Shown: positions 1 through 7,762 of the stretch, in pieces
Layout: every line of letters starts with the position of its first letter
How positions within the stretch are numbered: the first letter of the stretch is position 1
NCBI RefSeq assembly: GCF_003984645.1
Contig: NZ_RWKI01000001.1
Location: forward strand, 372,001-436,000
DNA: 64,000 nucleotides
Direction of reading: 5' to 3'
Source: Variovorax sp. MHTC-1
GTDB lineage: Bacteria > Pseudomonadota > Gammaproteobacteria > Burkholderiales > Burkholderiaceae_C
Notes under the pieces: model-generated
The model's database searches: none
What the model saw: the letters and a program-made list of their open reading frames with translations, nothing else
What the model was told of the DNA's origin: nothing
Position numbers and translations under genes: made by a program

Positions 1-1400
1 AGCGCCTCGAGAATGCTCTCCTCCACCAGCGCGGTGCCGCCGGGCGGCTCCATCATCGCGGCGGCAACGTCGCAGCTGGCGATGATCGCGTATTGCGGAC
101 TGGTCGACGAGTGCATCAGGTAGGCCTCATTGAAGAGGTCGCGGTCGAGCGCGCGATTCTGCGAGTCCTGCACCAGCACGTGGCTGGCCTGGCTGATGCC
201 GGCCAGGAGCTTGTGGGTCGACTGCGTCGCGAACACCAGCGACTCCTTGGGACGCACGCGCCGCTTGCCCATGGCGTGGTAGGCGCCGTAGAAAGGGTGG
301 AAGGCCGCGTGCGGCAGCCAGGCCTCGTCGAAATGCAGCGTGTCGACGTAGCCGTCGAGCATGCCCTTGATGGTTTCGGTGTTGTAGATCACGCCGTCGT
401 AGGTCGATTGCGTGAGCGTCATCACGCGCGGCTTGACCCGGTCGGCATCCACGTGCGAGAGCAGCGGATTGGCGCGGATCTTGGCCTTGATGGCCGCCGG
501 CTCGAACTCGCTCTTCGGAATCGGGCCGATGATGCCGAAGTGGTTGCGCGTCGGCTTCATGAAGACGGGAATGGCACCCGTCATGATGATCGCGTGCAGG
601 ATCGACTTGTGGCAGTTGCGGTCGACCACCACCACGTCGTCGGGCGCCACCGTGTGGTGCCACACCATCTTGTTGCTGGTGCTGGTGCCGTTGGTCACGA
701 AGAAGCAGTGATCGGCATTGAAGATGCGGGCCGCATTGCGCTCGCTGGCCGCCACGGGGCCGGTGTGATCCAGCAGCTGGCCGAGCTCCTCGACCGCATT
801 GCAGACGTCGGCGCGCAGCATGTTCTCGCCGAAGAACTGGTGGAACATCTGCCCCACCGGGCTCTTCAGGAAGGCCACGCCGCCCGAGTGGCCCGGGCAA
901 TGCCAGGAATACGAGCCGTCTTCCGCGTAGTCGATCAGCGCCTTGAAAAACGGCGGTTGCACGCCTTCGAGGTAGCTCTTGGCTTCGCGGATGATGTGGC
1001 GCGCCACGAACTCCGGCGTGTCCTCGAACATATGGATGAAGCCGTGCAGCTCGCGCAGAATGTCATTCGGGATGTGGCGCGAGGTCTTGGTCTCGCCGTA
1101 GATGTAGATCGGCACGTCGGCGTTCTTGCGCCGTACTTCGCCGATGAAGTTGCGCAGGTTCAGCACCGCCGGGTCGAGGTCGGGGCCGACGGTGAACTCC
1201 TCGTCGTCGATCGACAGGATGAAGGCGCTGGCGCGGCTTTGCTGCTGGGCGAACTGGCTCAGGTCGCCGTAACTCGTGACGCCCAGCACTTCGAAGCCTT
1301 CTTTCTCGAAAGCCTGCGCCAGGGCGCGGATGCTGAGCCCCGAGCTGTTCTCGGAGCGGAAGTCCTCGTCGATGATGACGATGGGAAAGCGGAATTTCAT
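1..1400 (-). CDS. Orn/Lys/Arg decarboxylase, class I PLP type (3' end outside window)
   Basis: Pyridoxal-phosphate amino-acid decarboxylase that makes a polyamine or diamine from ornithine, lysine or arginine. About 466 residues are present, starting at ATG 1400-1398 (MKFRFPIVIIDEDFRSE); the family is usually 700-760 residues, so the C-terminal third lies beyond base 1. The first ~130 residues form the receiver-like wing domain of this family, followed by the PLP fold with WHCPGHSGG, the TNGTSTSNK cofactor loop, HFDEAW and the STHKLLAG motif, whose lysine (about residue 397, bases 210-212) should carry the cofactor. The substrate among the three cannot be decided from sequence alone. It is divergent from the nfeD-like gene, with 110 bases between the two starts. 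Confidence 0.93.
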   Translation of the reverse strand, partial: MKFRFPIVIIDEDFRSENSSGLSIRALAQAFEKEGFEVLGVTSYGDLSQFAQQQSRASAFILSIDDEEFTVGPDLDPAVLNLRNFIGEVRRKNADVPIYIYGETKTSRHIPNDILRELHGFIHMFEDTPEFVARHIIREAKSYLEGVQPPFFKALIDYAEDGSYSWHCPGHSGGVAFLKSPVGQMFHQFFGENMLRADVCNAVEELGQLLDHTGPVAASERNAARIFNADHCFFVTNGTSTSNKMVWHHTVAPDDVVVVDRNCHKSILHAIIMTGAIPVFMKPTRNHFGIIGPIPKSEFEPAAIKAKIRANPLLSHVDADRVKPRVMTLTQSTYDGVIYNTETIKGMLDGYVDTLHFDEAWLPHAAFHPFYGAYHAMGKRRVRPKESLVFATQSTHKLLAGISQASHVLVQDSQNRALDRDLFNEAYLMHSSTSPQYAIIASCDVAAAMMEPPGGTALVEESILEA

Positions 1401-1510
1401 GAGCGCGGCTCCGGACTGGCAAATAGGCGCGAAGTGTACGGAATTCAGATGAAGGAACTGGTCGGCTTTTGACTCAGAATGTCGTGCCTTCAATAAAGAG
1501 AGGAGTCGTC

Positions 1511-1936
1511 ATGGCGAGTTCCACCGTCTGGTGGTTGATTGCGGGAGGGGCCATCGTGCTGGAGCTGCTCTCCGGCACGGTCTACCTTCTGCTGCTGAGC
1601 GCGGGCTTCGCCGCGGCGGCAATTGCGGCCCATGCGGGCGCCAGCCTGACCACCCAGTTGGTGGTCGCGGCGGTGGTCGGGGTGGGCGCCGTGCTCACCT
1701 GGCACATCATCCGCCGTCGGCGGCCGCCCGCGCCGTCGACCGGCGCCAACCGCGACGTCAACCTGGATATCGGCGAGAGCGTCTACGTCGACGCCTGGAA
1801 TCCCGACGGCACCGCCATCGTGCGCTACCGCGGCGCGCAATGGACCGTGGTGCCCCGAGCCGGCATCACGCCCTCGATCGGCGAGCACCGCGTGGCCGAG
1901 GTGGTCGGCAGCCGCCTGGTCGTCGACAAGATCTGA
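1511..1936 (+). CDS. NfeD-like membrane protein
   Basis: A 141-residue protein with two hydrophobic segments at the N-terminus (about residues 5-30 and 45-62), a short basic stretch (HIIRRRRPP) and a C-terminal OB-like beta domain with the NfeD-type pattern YVDAWNPDGTAIVRYRG. NfeD proteins pair with SPFH/stomatin proteins in membrane microdomains, and the next gene is exactly such a protein, 32 bases downstream. The start was placed at ATG 1511, which has AGGAG at 1501-1505; an upstream in-frame ATG at 1469 would add 14 residues but lacks an equally good ribosome site. The partnership is inferred from synteny. Confidence 0.88.
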   Translation: MASSTVWWLIAGGAIVLELLSGTVYLLLLSAGFAAAAIAAHAGASLTTQLVVAAVVGVGAVLTWHIIRRRRPPAPSTGANRDVNLDIGESVYVDAWNPDGTAIVRYRGAQWTVVPRAGITPSIGEHRVAEVVGSRLVVDKI

Positions 1937-1968
1937 CAAGCAACAAGAACCCCCAAAAGGAAGCATTC

Positions 1969-2898
1969 ATGGATCTCGCAATTCCCGTCGTCATCCTGGT
2001 CATCGCGATCATCGTTATCAGCCAGTCGATCAAGTTCGTGCCGCAGCAGAACGCCTGGGTACGCGAACGCCTGGGCAAGTACCACAACACGATGACACCC
2101 GGACCCAATTTCCTGATTCCCTTCATCGACAAGGTGGCCTACAAGCACAGCCTGAAGGAAATCCCGCTCGACGTGCCGAGCCAGATCTGCATCACGCGAG
2201 ACAACACGCAGCTGCAGGTCGACGGCATCCTGTACTTCCAGGTGACCGATCCGATGCGCGCGAGCTACGGATCGTCCAACTACATCGTGGCCGTCACCCA
2301 GCTCGCGCAGACCTCGCTGCGCAGCGTGATCGGCAAGCTCGAGCTCGACAAGACCTTCGAGGAGCGCGACATCATCAACGCCCAGGTGGTGGCCGCCATC
2401 GACGAAGCCGCGCTGAACTGGGGCGTGAAGGTGCTGCGCTACGAGATCAAGGATCTGACGCCGCCGAAGGAAATCCTCCAGGCCATGCAGCGCCAGATCA
2501 CGGCCGAGCGCGAAAAGCGGGCGCTGATCGCGGCCTCCGAAGGCCGCCGCCAGGAGCAGATCAACATCGCCACCGGCGAGCGCGAAGCCTTCATCGCGCG
2601 CTCCGAGGGCGAGAAGCAGGCGCAGATCAACAACGCGCAGGGCGAGGCGGCAGCCATCACCGCGGTGGCCGAGGCGACCGCCGGCGCCATCGAGCGCGTG
2701 GCGGCCGCGATCCGGCAGCCGGGCGGCGAACAGGCCGTGCAGCTCAAGGTCGCCGAGCGCGCGGTCGATGCCTACGGCAAGGTCGCGGCCGACGCCACGA
2801 CCACGCTGATCGTGCCGAGCAACATGACCGAGACCGCCGCGCTCATCGCCTCGGCGATGCGCATGGTGCAGGCCGGAAAGACATCGAGCGCAGCCTGA
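1969..2898 (+). CDS. qmcA: SPFH/band 7 (stomatin-like) membrane protein, QmcA type
   Basis: A 309-residue protein with one N-terminal transmembrane segment (residues about 3-20) followed by an SPFH domain (QQNAWVRERLGKYHNTMTPG) and a long charged helix (ITAEREKRALIAASEGRRQEQ), which forms the oligomerising coiled coil. A Gly/Ala-rich region and hydrophobic C-terminus end the protein. Family members form large membrane-anchored rings thought to organise inner-membrane domains or modulate FtsH-type proteolysis. It follows the nfeD-like gene, so the two probably form one transcript. The start has a purine-rich ribosome site (aaaaggaag) 6 bases upstream. Confidence 0.9.
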   Translation: MDLAIPVVILVIAIIVISQSIKFVPQQNAWVRERLGKYHNTMTPGPNFLIPFIDKVAYKHSLKEIPLDVPSQICITRDNTQLQVDGILYFQVTDPMRASYGSSNYIVAVTQLAQTSLRSVIGKLELDKTFEERDIINAQVVAAIDEAALNWGVKVLRYEIKDLTPPKEILQAMQRQITAEREKRALIAASEGRRQEQINIATGEREAFIARSEGEKQAQINNAQGEAAAITAVAEATAGAIERVAAAIRQPGGEQAVQLKVAERAVDAYGKVAADATTTLIVPSNMTETAALIASAMRMVQAGKTSSAA

Positions 2899-2938
2899 AA
2901 TCGACATCCCGTTCACGCGAGGCGGCGATGGCCGCTGC

Positions 2939-2944
2939 TACAAT
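2939..2944 (+). promoter_or_regulatory. -10 box for tRNA-Ser
   Basis: TACAAT lies 10 bases before the mature tRNA-Ser 5' end, the distance expected for a sigma-70 start a few bases upstream of the tRNA. No convincing -35 hexamer is seen at 17 bases; TTCACG at 2912-2917 is too far. Inferred from position. Confidence 0.4.
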
Positions 2945-2954
2945 CGCGGGCTTC

Positions 2955-3045
2955 GGAGCGGTGGATGAGCGGTTTAAGTCGCACGCCTGGAAAGCGTGTG
3001 AGGGTTAATAGCCCTCCGCGGGTTCGAATCCCGCCTGCTCCGCCA
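2955..3045 (+). tRNA. tRNA-Ser (anticodon GGA)
   Basis: The 91-base sequence folds as a class II tRNA: 7-bp acceptor stem (GGAGCGG with CTGCTCC, one G-U pair), anticodon loop CTGGAAA giving GGA, a long variable arm around the TTAATAG stretch, the TTCGAATCC T-arm and an encoded CCA end. It reads UCC/UCU serine codons. A Rho-independent terminator follows 48 bases later. Confidence 0.96.
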
Positions 3046-3092
3046 GGAAAAACCGATCCAGTCCCCTCTCCTCGCACATGGGAGTCGTCTTG

Positions 3093-3118
3093 AAAGCCCC
3101 GTACCCCGGGGCTTTTTT
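3093..3118 (+). terminator. Rho-independent terminator after tRNA-Ser
   Basis: The stem AAGCCCC (3094-3100) pairs with GGGGCTT (3108-3114) across a 7-base loop and runs into six T. It would end the tRNA-Ser transcript before the next gene at 3186. Confidence 0.85.
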
Positions 3119-3185
3119 GTTTGGGGGTCCCCGGGCGACAGAGTACCATCGCCTTACTTTTTCCTACCCCCCAGAAGGAGCCCGG

Positions 3186-3482
3186 ATGGCCGGACAAAGC
3201 ACACCGGATCGGGTCGCAGCGCCGCTCGATCGGACCCTCGAGAAGACCGAAGCGGTGGCTGCCGAGGTGCAGCGCGCGTCCGACGACCTGGCCATCATCA
3301 ACACGGTGCTGGAACAGGAGCTTCCGGACGAAGCGCAGGTGGGCGATGTCGCGCAGGCCATCGAACACACCAGCCAGCTTGAAAAGAAGCTGGCCGAATC
3401 GGCCGAGACGCTCGCCGAAGTCAACGCCACCTTGGCTGAGGAGATCGAGAAGCGAACCGAGAGAGAGCGCGACGCTGGCTGA
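3186..3482 (+). CDS. Small coiled-coil protein of unknown function
   Basis: A 98-residue acidic, almost entirely helical protein with heptad-like spacing (SQLEKKLAESAETLAEVN) and no membrane segment or signal peptide. A strong AAGGAG at 3175-3180 supports ATG 3186. I do not recognise a named family. The middle resembles the dimerising helix that often precedes signalling domains, and the next gene (143 bases on) is a lone receiver domain. The pair may form a split two-component or phosphorelay module, but that is only an inference from adjacency. Confidence 0.62.
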   Translation: MAGQSTPDRVAAPLDRTLEKTEAVAAEVQRASDDLAIINTVLEQELPDEAQVGDVAQAIEHTSQLEKKLAESAETLAEVNATLAEEIEKRTERERDAG

Positions 3483-3625
3483 GGCATTCGTCGCGCAGTC
3501 GGGCCCGGCCCCCTTCGGCGGTCGAGCGTCCGTCTGCTTTCTCCTACGCAATGAGTTGGCAGGTGTCGCTAGGCATCCGGCATGCGCGCCGCGAGGCTGA
3601 GCCTTCTCCACAGCCCGGAAAGCAC

Positions 3626-4006
3626 ATGGCCCTTTTCACATTCCTCGTCGAGGACAACAGGACCATCCGGGAGAACCTGATTCCGGCCCTGGAAGATCTG
3701 GTGCACGCACGGATCGTCGGCGCGGCCGAGACCGAGAAGGACGCGATCGATTGGCTGGCCTCTCATGCGAGCGAATGGCAGTTGCTGATCGTGGACCTGT
3801 TCCTCAAGGAGGGCTCCGGCCTGGGCGTGCTGCGCAGCTGCAGGGGGCGCACGCCGGTACAGCGCGCCGTGGTCCTCAGCAACTACGTCAACCCGGACAT
3901 CCGCGCACGCTGCATGGCGCTCGGTGCGGACGCCGTGTTCGACAAGTCGAAGGAGCTCGAAGCCTTCTTCGACTACTGCAACGACGCCGGCCGCGCGACA
4001 CCATGA
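3626..4006 (+). CDS. Single-domain response regulator
   Basis: A 126-residue protein consisting only of a CheY-like receiver domain: an acidic pocket near the N-terminus (LVEDNRTIREN), the phospho-acceptor Asp in LLIVDLFLKEGSGLGVL, a conserved Ser/Thr position in VVLSNYV, and the Lys in VFDKSKE. There is no DNA-binding or enzymatic output domain, so it should act by protein contact or as a phosphorelay intermediate. ATG 3626 was chosen because the domain begins there; a longer reading from 3551 adds a non-conserved leader. No histidine kinase lies nearby. A bidirectional terminator follows at once. Confidence 0.82.
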   Translation: MALFTFLVEDNRTIRENLIPALEDLVHARIVGAAETEKDAIDWLASHASEWQLLIVDLFLKEGSGLGVLRSCRGRTPVQRAVVLSNYVNPDIRARCMALGADAVFDKSKELEAFFDYCNDAGRATP

Positions 4007-4008
4007 AA

Positions 4009-4028
4009 AAAGGGCCCGAAGGCCCTTT
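4009..4028. terminator. Bidirectional terminator between convergent genes
   Basis: The perfect hairpin AAAGGGCC-CGAA-GGCCCTTT lies between the stop of the plus-strand receiver gene and the stop of the minus-strand binding-protein gene. A runs on the left and T residues on the right let it serve both strands. Confidence 0.82.
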
Positions 4029-4050
4029 CTTCATTCTGGCAGCGGGCTGC

Positions 4051-5265
4051 TCAGCTCGCGCCGCGCACCACGGCGATCTGCGTGCGCGCACCACCCTTGT
4101 AGGTGTAGAGCGTCAGCGCACCGTTCTTGATGTCGCCCTTTTCGTCGAAGGCGATCGGGCCGGTCACGCCTTTGTACTGGATCTTGCCGAGTTCGGGCAG
4201 GTACTTGGCCGGGTCGGAAGAACCGGCCTTGACCATCGCTTCGGCCAGCACGTTGACCGCGTCGTAGACGTACGGCGCATAGATCTGCACGTCGACGCCG
4301 TTCTTGGCCTTGAACTTGGCCTTGAAGTCCTCGAGCGGCTGCTTGAAGTCGCCTTCGACACCGCCTGCTTCTGCGCAAACGACCATTTCCTCGCCGATCG
4401 CGTCGCCGGCCAGCTTGGCCAGTTCGCCGGTGCACAGGCCGTCGCCGCCCATGAACTTGACATTCATGCCGAGCTGCTTGACCTGCTTGAGCATCGGGCC
4501 GCCCACGGCGTCCATGCCGCCGAAGAACAGCACATCGGGCTTGGCGCCCTTGAGCTTGGTCAGGATGGCGTTGAAGTCGGTCGACTTGTCGGTCGTGAAC
4601 TCGTGGCCGACGATGTTGCCGCCGGCGGCCTTGGCGGCCTTCTCGAATTCTTCCGCCACGCCCTGGCCGTAAGCGGTACGGTCGTCGATCACGGCGATGT
4701 TCTTGCCCTTGAGCGTTTCGACCGCGTATTTGCCCAGCGTGCCGCCGAGCTGCGTGTCGTCAGCCACCACGCGGAAGGTGGTCTTGAAGCCCTGGCGGGT
4801 GTACTTGGGGTTGGTTGCCGAAGGCGAGACCTGCGGAATGCCGGCATCGCTGTACAGCTTGGAAGCCGGGATGGTGGTGCCCGAGTTCAGGTGACCGACG
4901 ATGCCGTTGACCTTGCTGTCGACCAGCTTCTGGGCCACCGCGGTGCCCTGCTTCGGGTCGGCGGCATCGTCTTCGGCGAGCAGTTCGAACTTGGCAACCT
5001 TGTCGCCGATCTTGAGGCCCTTGGCATTGAGGTCTTCGATGGCCATGCGTGCGCCGAATTCGTTGTCCTTGCCGAGGTGGGCGATGGCGCCGCTGGTCGG
5101 GCCCACATGGCCGATCTTGACCACCAGTGCATCGGCCGGAGGTGCGGCGGGCGCGGGTGCCGCTGCAGTCGGCGCGGGCGCGGCGGGCGCAGCTGCCTCT
5201 TCCTTCTTGCCGCAAGCCACGAGCGTGAGAGCAGCCAGTGCGACCGCAGTCCATTTCAATTGCAT
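4051..5265 (-). CDS. Branched-chain amino acid ABC transporter substrate-binding lipoprotein
   Basis: A 404-residue periplasmic binding protein of the Leu/Ile/Val (LivJ/LivK, BraC) family. It has a lipoprotein signal with the lipobox LVAC at about residues 15-18, an Ala/Pro-rich linker (about residues 20-45), then the two-lobed binding fold with the family patterns IGHVGPTSGAIAHLGKDNE, GHLNSGTTIPAS and FRVVADDTQLGG. The gene stands alone, without the permease and ATPase genes of a complete Liv system, so those partners must be encoded elsewhere. Exact ligand unknown. The 123-base region upstream presumably carries its promoter. Confidence 0.92.
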   Translation of the reverse strand: MQLKWTAVALAALTLVACGKKEEAAAPAAPAPTAAAPAPAAPPADALVVKIGHVGPTSGAIAHLGKDNEFGARMAIEDLNAKGLKIGDKVAKFELLAEDDAADPKQGTAVAQKLVDSKVNGIVGHLNSGTTIPASKLYSDAGIPQVSPSATNPKYTRQGFKTTFRVVADDTQLGGTLGKYAVETLKGKNIAVIDDRTAYGQGVAEEFEKAAKAAGGNIVGHEFTTDKSTDFNAILTKLKGAKPDVLFFGGMDAVGGPMLKQVKQLGMNVKFMGGDGLCTGELAKLAGDAIGEEMVVCAEAGGVEGDFKQPLEDFKAKFKAKNGVDVQIYAPYVYDAVNVLAEAMVKAGSSDPAKYLPELGKIQYKGVTGPIAFDEKGDIKNGALTLYTYKGGARTQIAVVRGAS

Positions 5266-5388
5266 GGGAACCTCCAGAACATTGATAAGTAAGAGTACAT
5301 AGCGGTCTGTCGATCCGCGTGCGAAGACTCAGCAAGTTCCGCGCCGCAGGACCTGTAGCGCCCCCGCGCTTTCGACCTGGCGCGCAGT

Positions 5389-5802
5389 TTAGCCCAAGCT
5401 TGGTGCGTCAAATGCTGGCGTAGACCCTGTGTTGTCAGAAAGCTCCTGGGCCAGCGCGTCGCTCACCAACGCACGCAAAACGGTCTCTATTTCGCCGCGC
5501 AAGCGCGGGATCATGGCGTCGAGCTGCTGCTGGACGGCAGCCGAGACTGCGTCGCTCAGGCGCTCTTCCAGCGACAGGTCGATGCGCTGCAAAACGCGGT
5601 GCAGCAACTGCTCTTCGAGCCGGAAGGCGTCGGCGTCCGACAGCAGCGCCTGGGGGTCCAAGGCGATTGCTTGCGAGGGCTCGGGCGCCGCAGGTGGGAC
5701 CGGCTCCGGCTCCGCCACGGGCTCGGCACCGGCCGCAGGCTCGGGCGGCAGCTCCAGCACGGTCGTCAGCGTGGGCACGAAACGCGGAGGGGTGCGCTGC
5801 AT
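5389..5802 (-). CDS. Hypothetical protein with Pro/Ala/Glu-rich N-terminus, downstream of holC
   Basis: A 137-residue acidic protein. Residues about 15-45 are a low-complexity Pro/Ala/Glu linker (PEPAAGAEPVAEPEPVPP); the remainder is predicted helical (LEEQLLHRVLQRIDLSLEERL). No membrane segment or signal peptide is evident. Its ATG shares one base with the holC stop (TGATG), so translation is probably coupled in a pepA-holC-hypothetical transcript. I do not recognise a function. Similar proteins occur beside holC in related betaproteobacteria, from memory rather than a search. Confidence 0.7.
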   Translation of the reverse strand: MQRTPPRFVPTLTTVLELPPEPAAGAEPVAEPEPVPPAAPEPSQAIALDPQALLSDADAFRLEEQLLHRVLQRIDLSLEERLSDAVSAAVQQQLDAMIPRLRGEIETVLRALVSDALAQELSDNTGSTPAFDAPSLG

Positions 5803-6239
5803 CAGGCGGTACTCCCGGCAAAGTCATGGCGCTGGATCGCATAACCGCGTTCTGCGTAGTGTCTCCAGCGCTTGCGGCCCGCGAGCCGGTCGGCGTCGTC
5901 GGCGCTCACGATGTCGATCAGGCGTTCGAAGCGTTCGAAGCCGGAGGGCAACTCGACGCCGAGATTCACCAGCACCTGCTGATGCGGCAACGGCGCAGCA
6001 CCGCTTTCGGCCAGCACGACCGGCGAACGTGCCACCGTGTGCGGCTCGCCGTCGCTGCGGCAATGGGCGATGAACTCGGCCGGCGCAAAGGTCCACAGGG
6101 CCAGGTCGACCGCCTCCAGCATCTGCGCATCGGCCACCACCACCACACGCGCGCCGCGCGCGCCCACGGCCTTGCGCAGCAGCCGGCAGGCGTAGTTCAC
6201 CTTGTCCGGCGTGTTGAAGTGGAAGTCGATATCGGTCAC
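5802..6239 (-). CDS. holC: DNA polymerase III chi subunit
   Basis: A 145-residue HolC protein (TDIDFHFNTPDKVNYACRLL), the clamp-loader accessory subunit that links the replicase to single-stranded DNA-binding protein. Visible family features are the N-terminal F-N/T-P-K-Y-ACRLLRK pattern and the C-terminal RWRHYAERGYAIQRHDF pattern. It starts with GTG whose bases overlap the pepA stop (GTGA), the classic pepA-holC arrangement of proteobacteria, and ends overlapping the following hypothetical gene. Both overlaps suggest translational coupling. Confidence 0.93.
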   Translation of the reverse strand: MTDIDFHFNTPDKVNYACRLLRKAVGARGARVVVVADAQMLEAVDLALWTFAPAEFIAHCRSDGEPHTVARSPVVLAESGAAPLPHQQVLVNLGVELPSGFERFERLIDIVSADDADRLAGRKRWRHYAERGYAIQRHDFAGSTA

Positions 6240-7741
6240 GCTGTCGCCCGGGTCTTCTTGGGGCTCTTGCGCGACTTGCGCGGCGCTGCCTTCACAGCTG
6301 CCTTGCGGGCGCGGTCCAGCAGGTAGGTCAGCAGCAGCCCGACCGGCCGTCCCGTCGCGCCCTTGGACGAGCCGCTTTTCCAGGCGGTGCCGGCGATATC
6401 CAGATGAGCCCATTGGAAGTCGCCCGCGAAGCGCTGCAGGAACTTGGCGGCGGTGATCGCCCCGCCCGCGCGGCCGGCGATGTTGGCCACGTCGGCGAAA
6501 TTGCTCTTGAGGCCCTCGGCGTAATCCTCGTCCAGCGGCATGCGCCAGCACCGGTCCTGCGCCTCTTCGCCGGCAGCCTCGAGCGCAGCGGCCAGCGTGT
6601 CGTCGCTGGCAAAGAGACCGCTGCGCACGCCGCCCAGTGCGATCACGCAAGCGCCGGTCAGGGTGGCGATGTCGATCACGGCGGCCGGCTCGAAGCGCTT
6701 GGCATAGTTCAGCGCGTCGCACAGGATCAGGCGGCCTTCGGCATCCGTATTGAGCACCTCGATGGTCTGGCCGCTCATGCTCGTCACCACGTCGCCGGGC
6801 TTGACCGCGCGGCCGCCGTTCATGTTCTCGCACGACGGAATCAGCCCGACCACGTTGAGGGCGGGCTGGATGTCGCCGAGCGCGCGGAACACGCCCAGCA
6901 CGCTCGCAGCGCCGCACATGTCGAACTTCATCTCGTCCATCTCGGCCGCCGGCTTGAGCGAAACGCCGCCGGTGTCGAAGGTGATGCCCTTGCCGACCAG
7001 GACCACGGGCGCCTCATCCCTGGGCGCGCCCTGGTAGCGCAGCACGATGAAGCGCAAGGGTTCGGCCGATCCCTGGGCCACCGCGCCGAACGCGCCCATG
7101 CCGAGCTTCTCGACTTCCTTCGGACCCAGCACCTCGCACTTCACTTGCGGGAGCGCGGCCAGCTTGCGCGCCGCATCGGCCAGCAGCGAGGGCGTGCAAT
7201 GGTTGCCGGGCCGATTGCCCCACTCCTTGGCCAGTTCGATTCCCGCGACCATCGCCGCGGCCTCGTCGAAAGCCTCTCTCAGCGGCCCCGCGTCCGTGAC
7301 GCCGAAGCCCAGGTAGCGGATCGAACGCGGCTCGGCCTTCGACTTGGTGGTGGTGTAGACGTAACTCGCGTCGGCGGCCGCGGTGATGGCAGAGCGCAGG
7401 CCGGCGGCGTCCGCGGCCTGCGCGAAGACGATGAGGACGCGCTTGGGATCGCCGGCCTTGGCCGCACTGACCGCGGCGAGCACGCCGGTGCGGACCGACG
7501 CGGGTTTGCCATCGCCCACCGAAGCCAGGACCACGCGCGGTGCCGCGACGCGCGCCGGTCGGTACAGCGGCAGCAGCTTGCCGGCCTTGTCCGGCAGGTC
7601 GCCGGCCTTGCGGGCCTCGGCGACCAACATGGCGATAGCATCCTTGGAGGGGGTGGTGCCGGCGGCAACGAGCACGATCAGCGCATCGGCTTTTTCGGCG
7701 GCAGCCTGAGCGGTGGAGAGGGTCTTGAGTTGAAAGTCCAT
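6236..7741 (-). CDS. pepA: Leucyl aminopeptidase (cytosol aminopeptidase, M17)
   Basis: A 501-residue two-metal aminopeptidase. The M17 signature NTDAEGRL is at about residue 330, and the metal- and substrate-binding stretches GKGITFDTGGVSLKP and FDMCGAASV precede it. In addition to cleaving N-terminal residues, PepA proteins in some bacteria act as DNA-binding architectural factors. The C-terminus carries about 20 extra Lys/Arg-rich residues (KAAPRKSRKSPKKTRATA), which is unusual for the enzyme and could bind nucleic acid. It is followed by holC with a 4-base overlap and is divergent from lptF with only 21 bases between the starts. Confidence 0.95.
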   Translation of the reverse strand: MDFQLKTLSTAQAAAEKADALIVLVAAGTTPSKDAIAMLVAEARKAGDLPDKAGKLLPLYRPARVAAPRVVLASVGDGKPASVRTGVLAAVSAAKAGDPKRVLIVFAQAADAAGLRSAITAAADASYVYTTTKSKAEPRSIRYLGFGVTDAGPLREAFDEAAAMVAGIELAKEWGNRPGNHCTPSLLADAARKLAALPQVKCEVLGPKEVEKLGMGAFGAVAQGSAEPLRFIVLRYQGAPRDEAPVVLVGKGITFDTGGVSLKPAAEMDEMKFDMCGAASVLGVFRALGDIQPALNVVGLIPSCENMNGGRAVKPGDVVTSMSGQTIEVLNTDAEGRLILCDALNYAKRFEPAAVIDIATLTGACVIALGGVRSGLFASDDTLAAALEAAGEEAQDRCWRMPLDEDYAEGLKSNFADVANIAGRAGGAITAAKFLQRFAGDFQWAHLDIAGTAWKSGSSKGATGRPVGLLLTYLLDRARKAAVKAAPRKSRKSPKKTRATA

Positions 7742-7762
7742 AATCCTTTTTTTCCCTCGACG

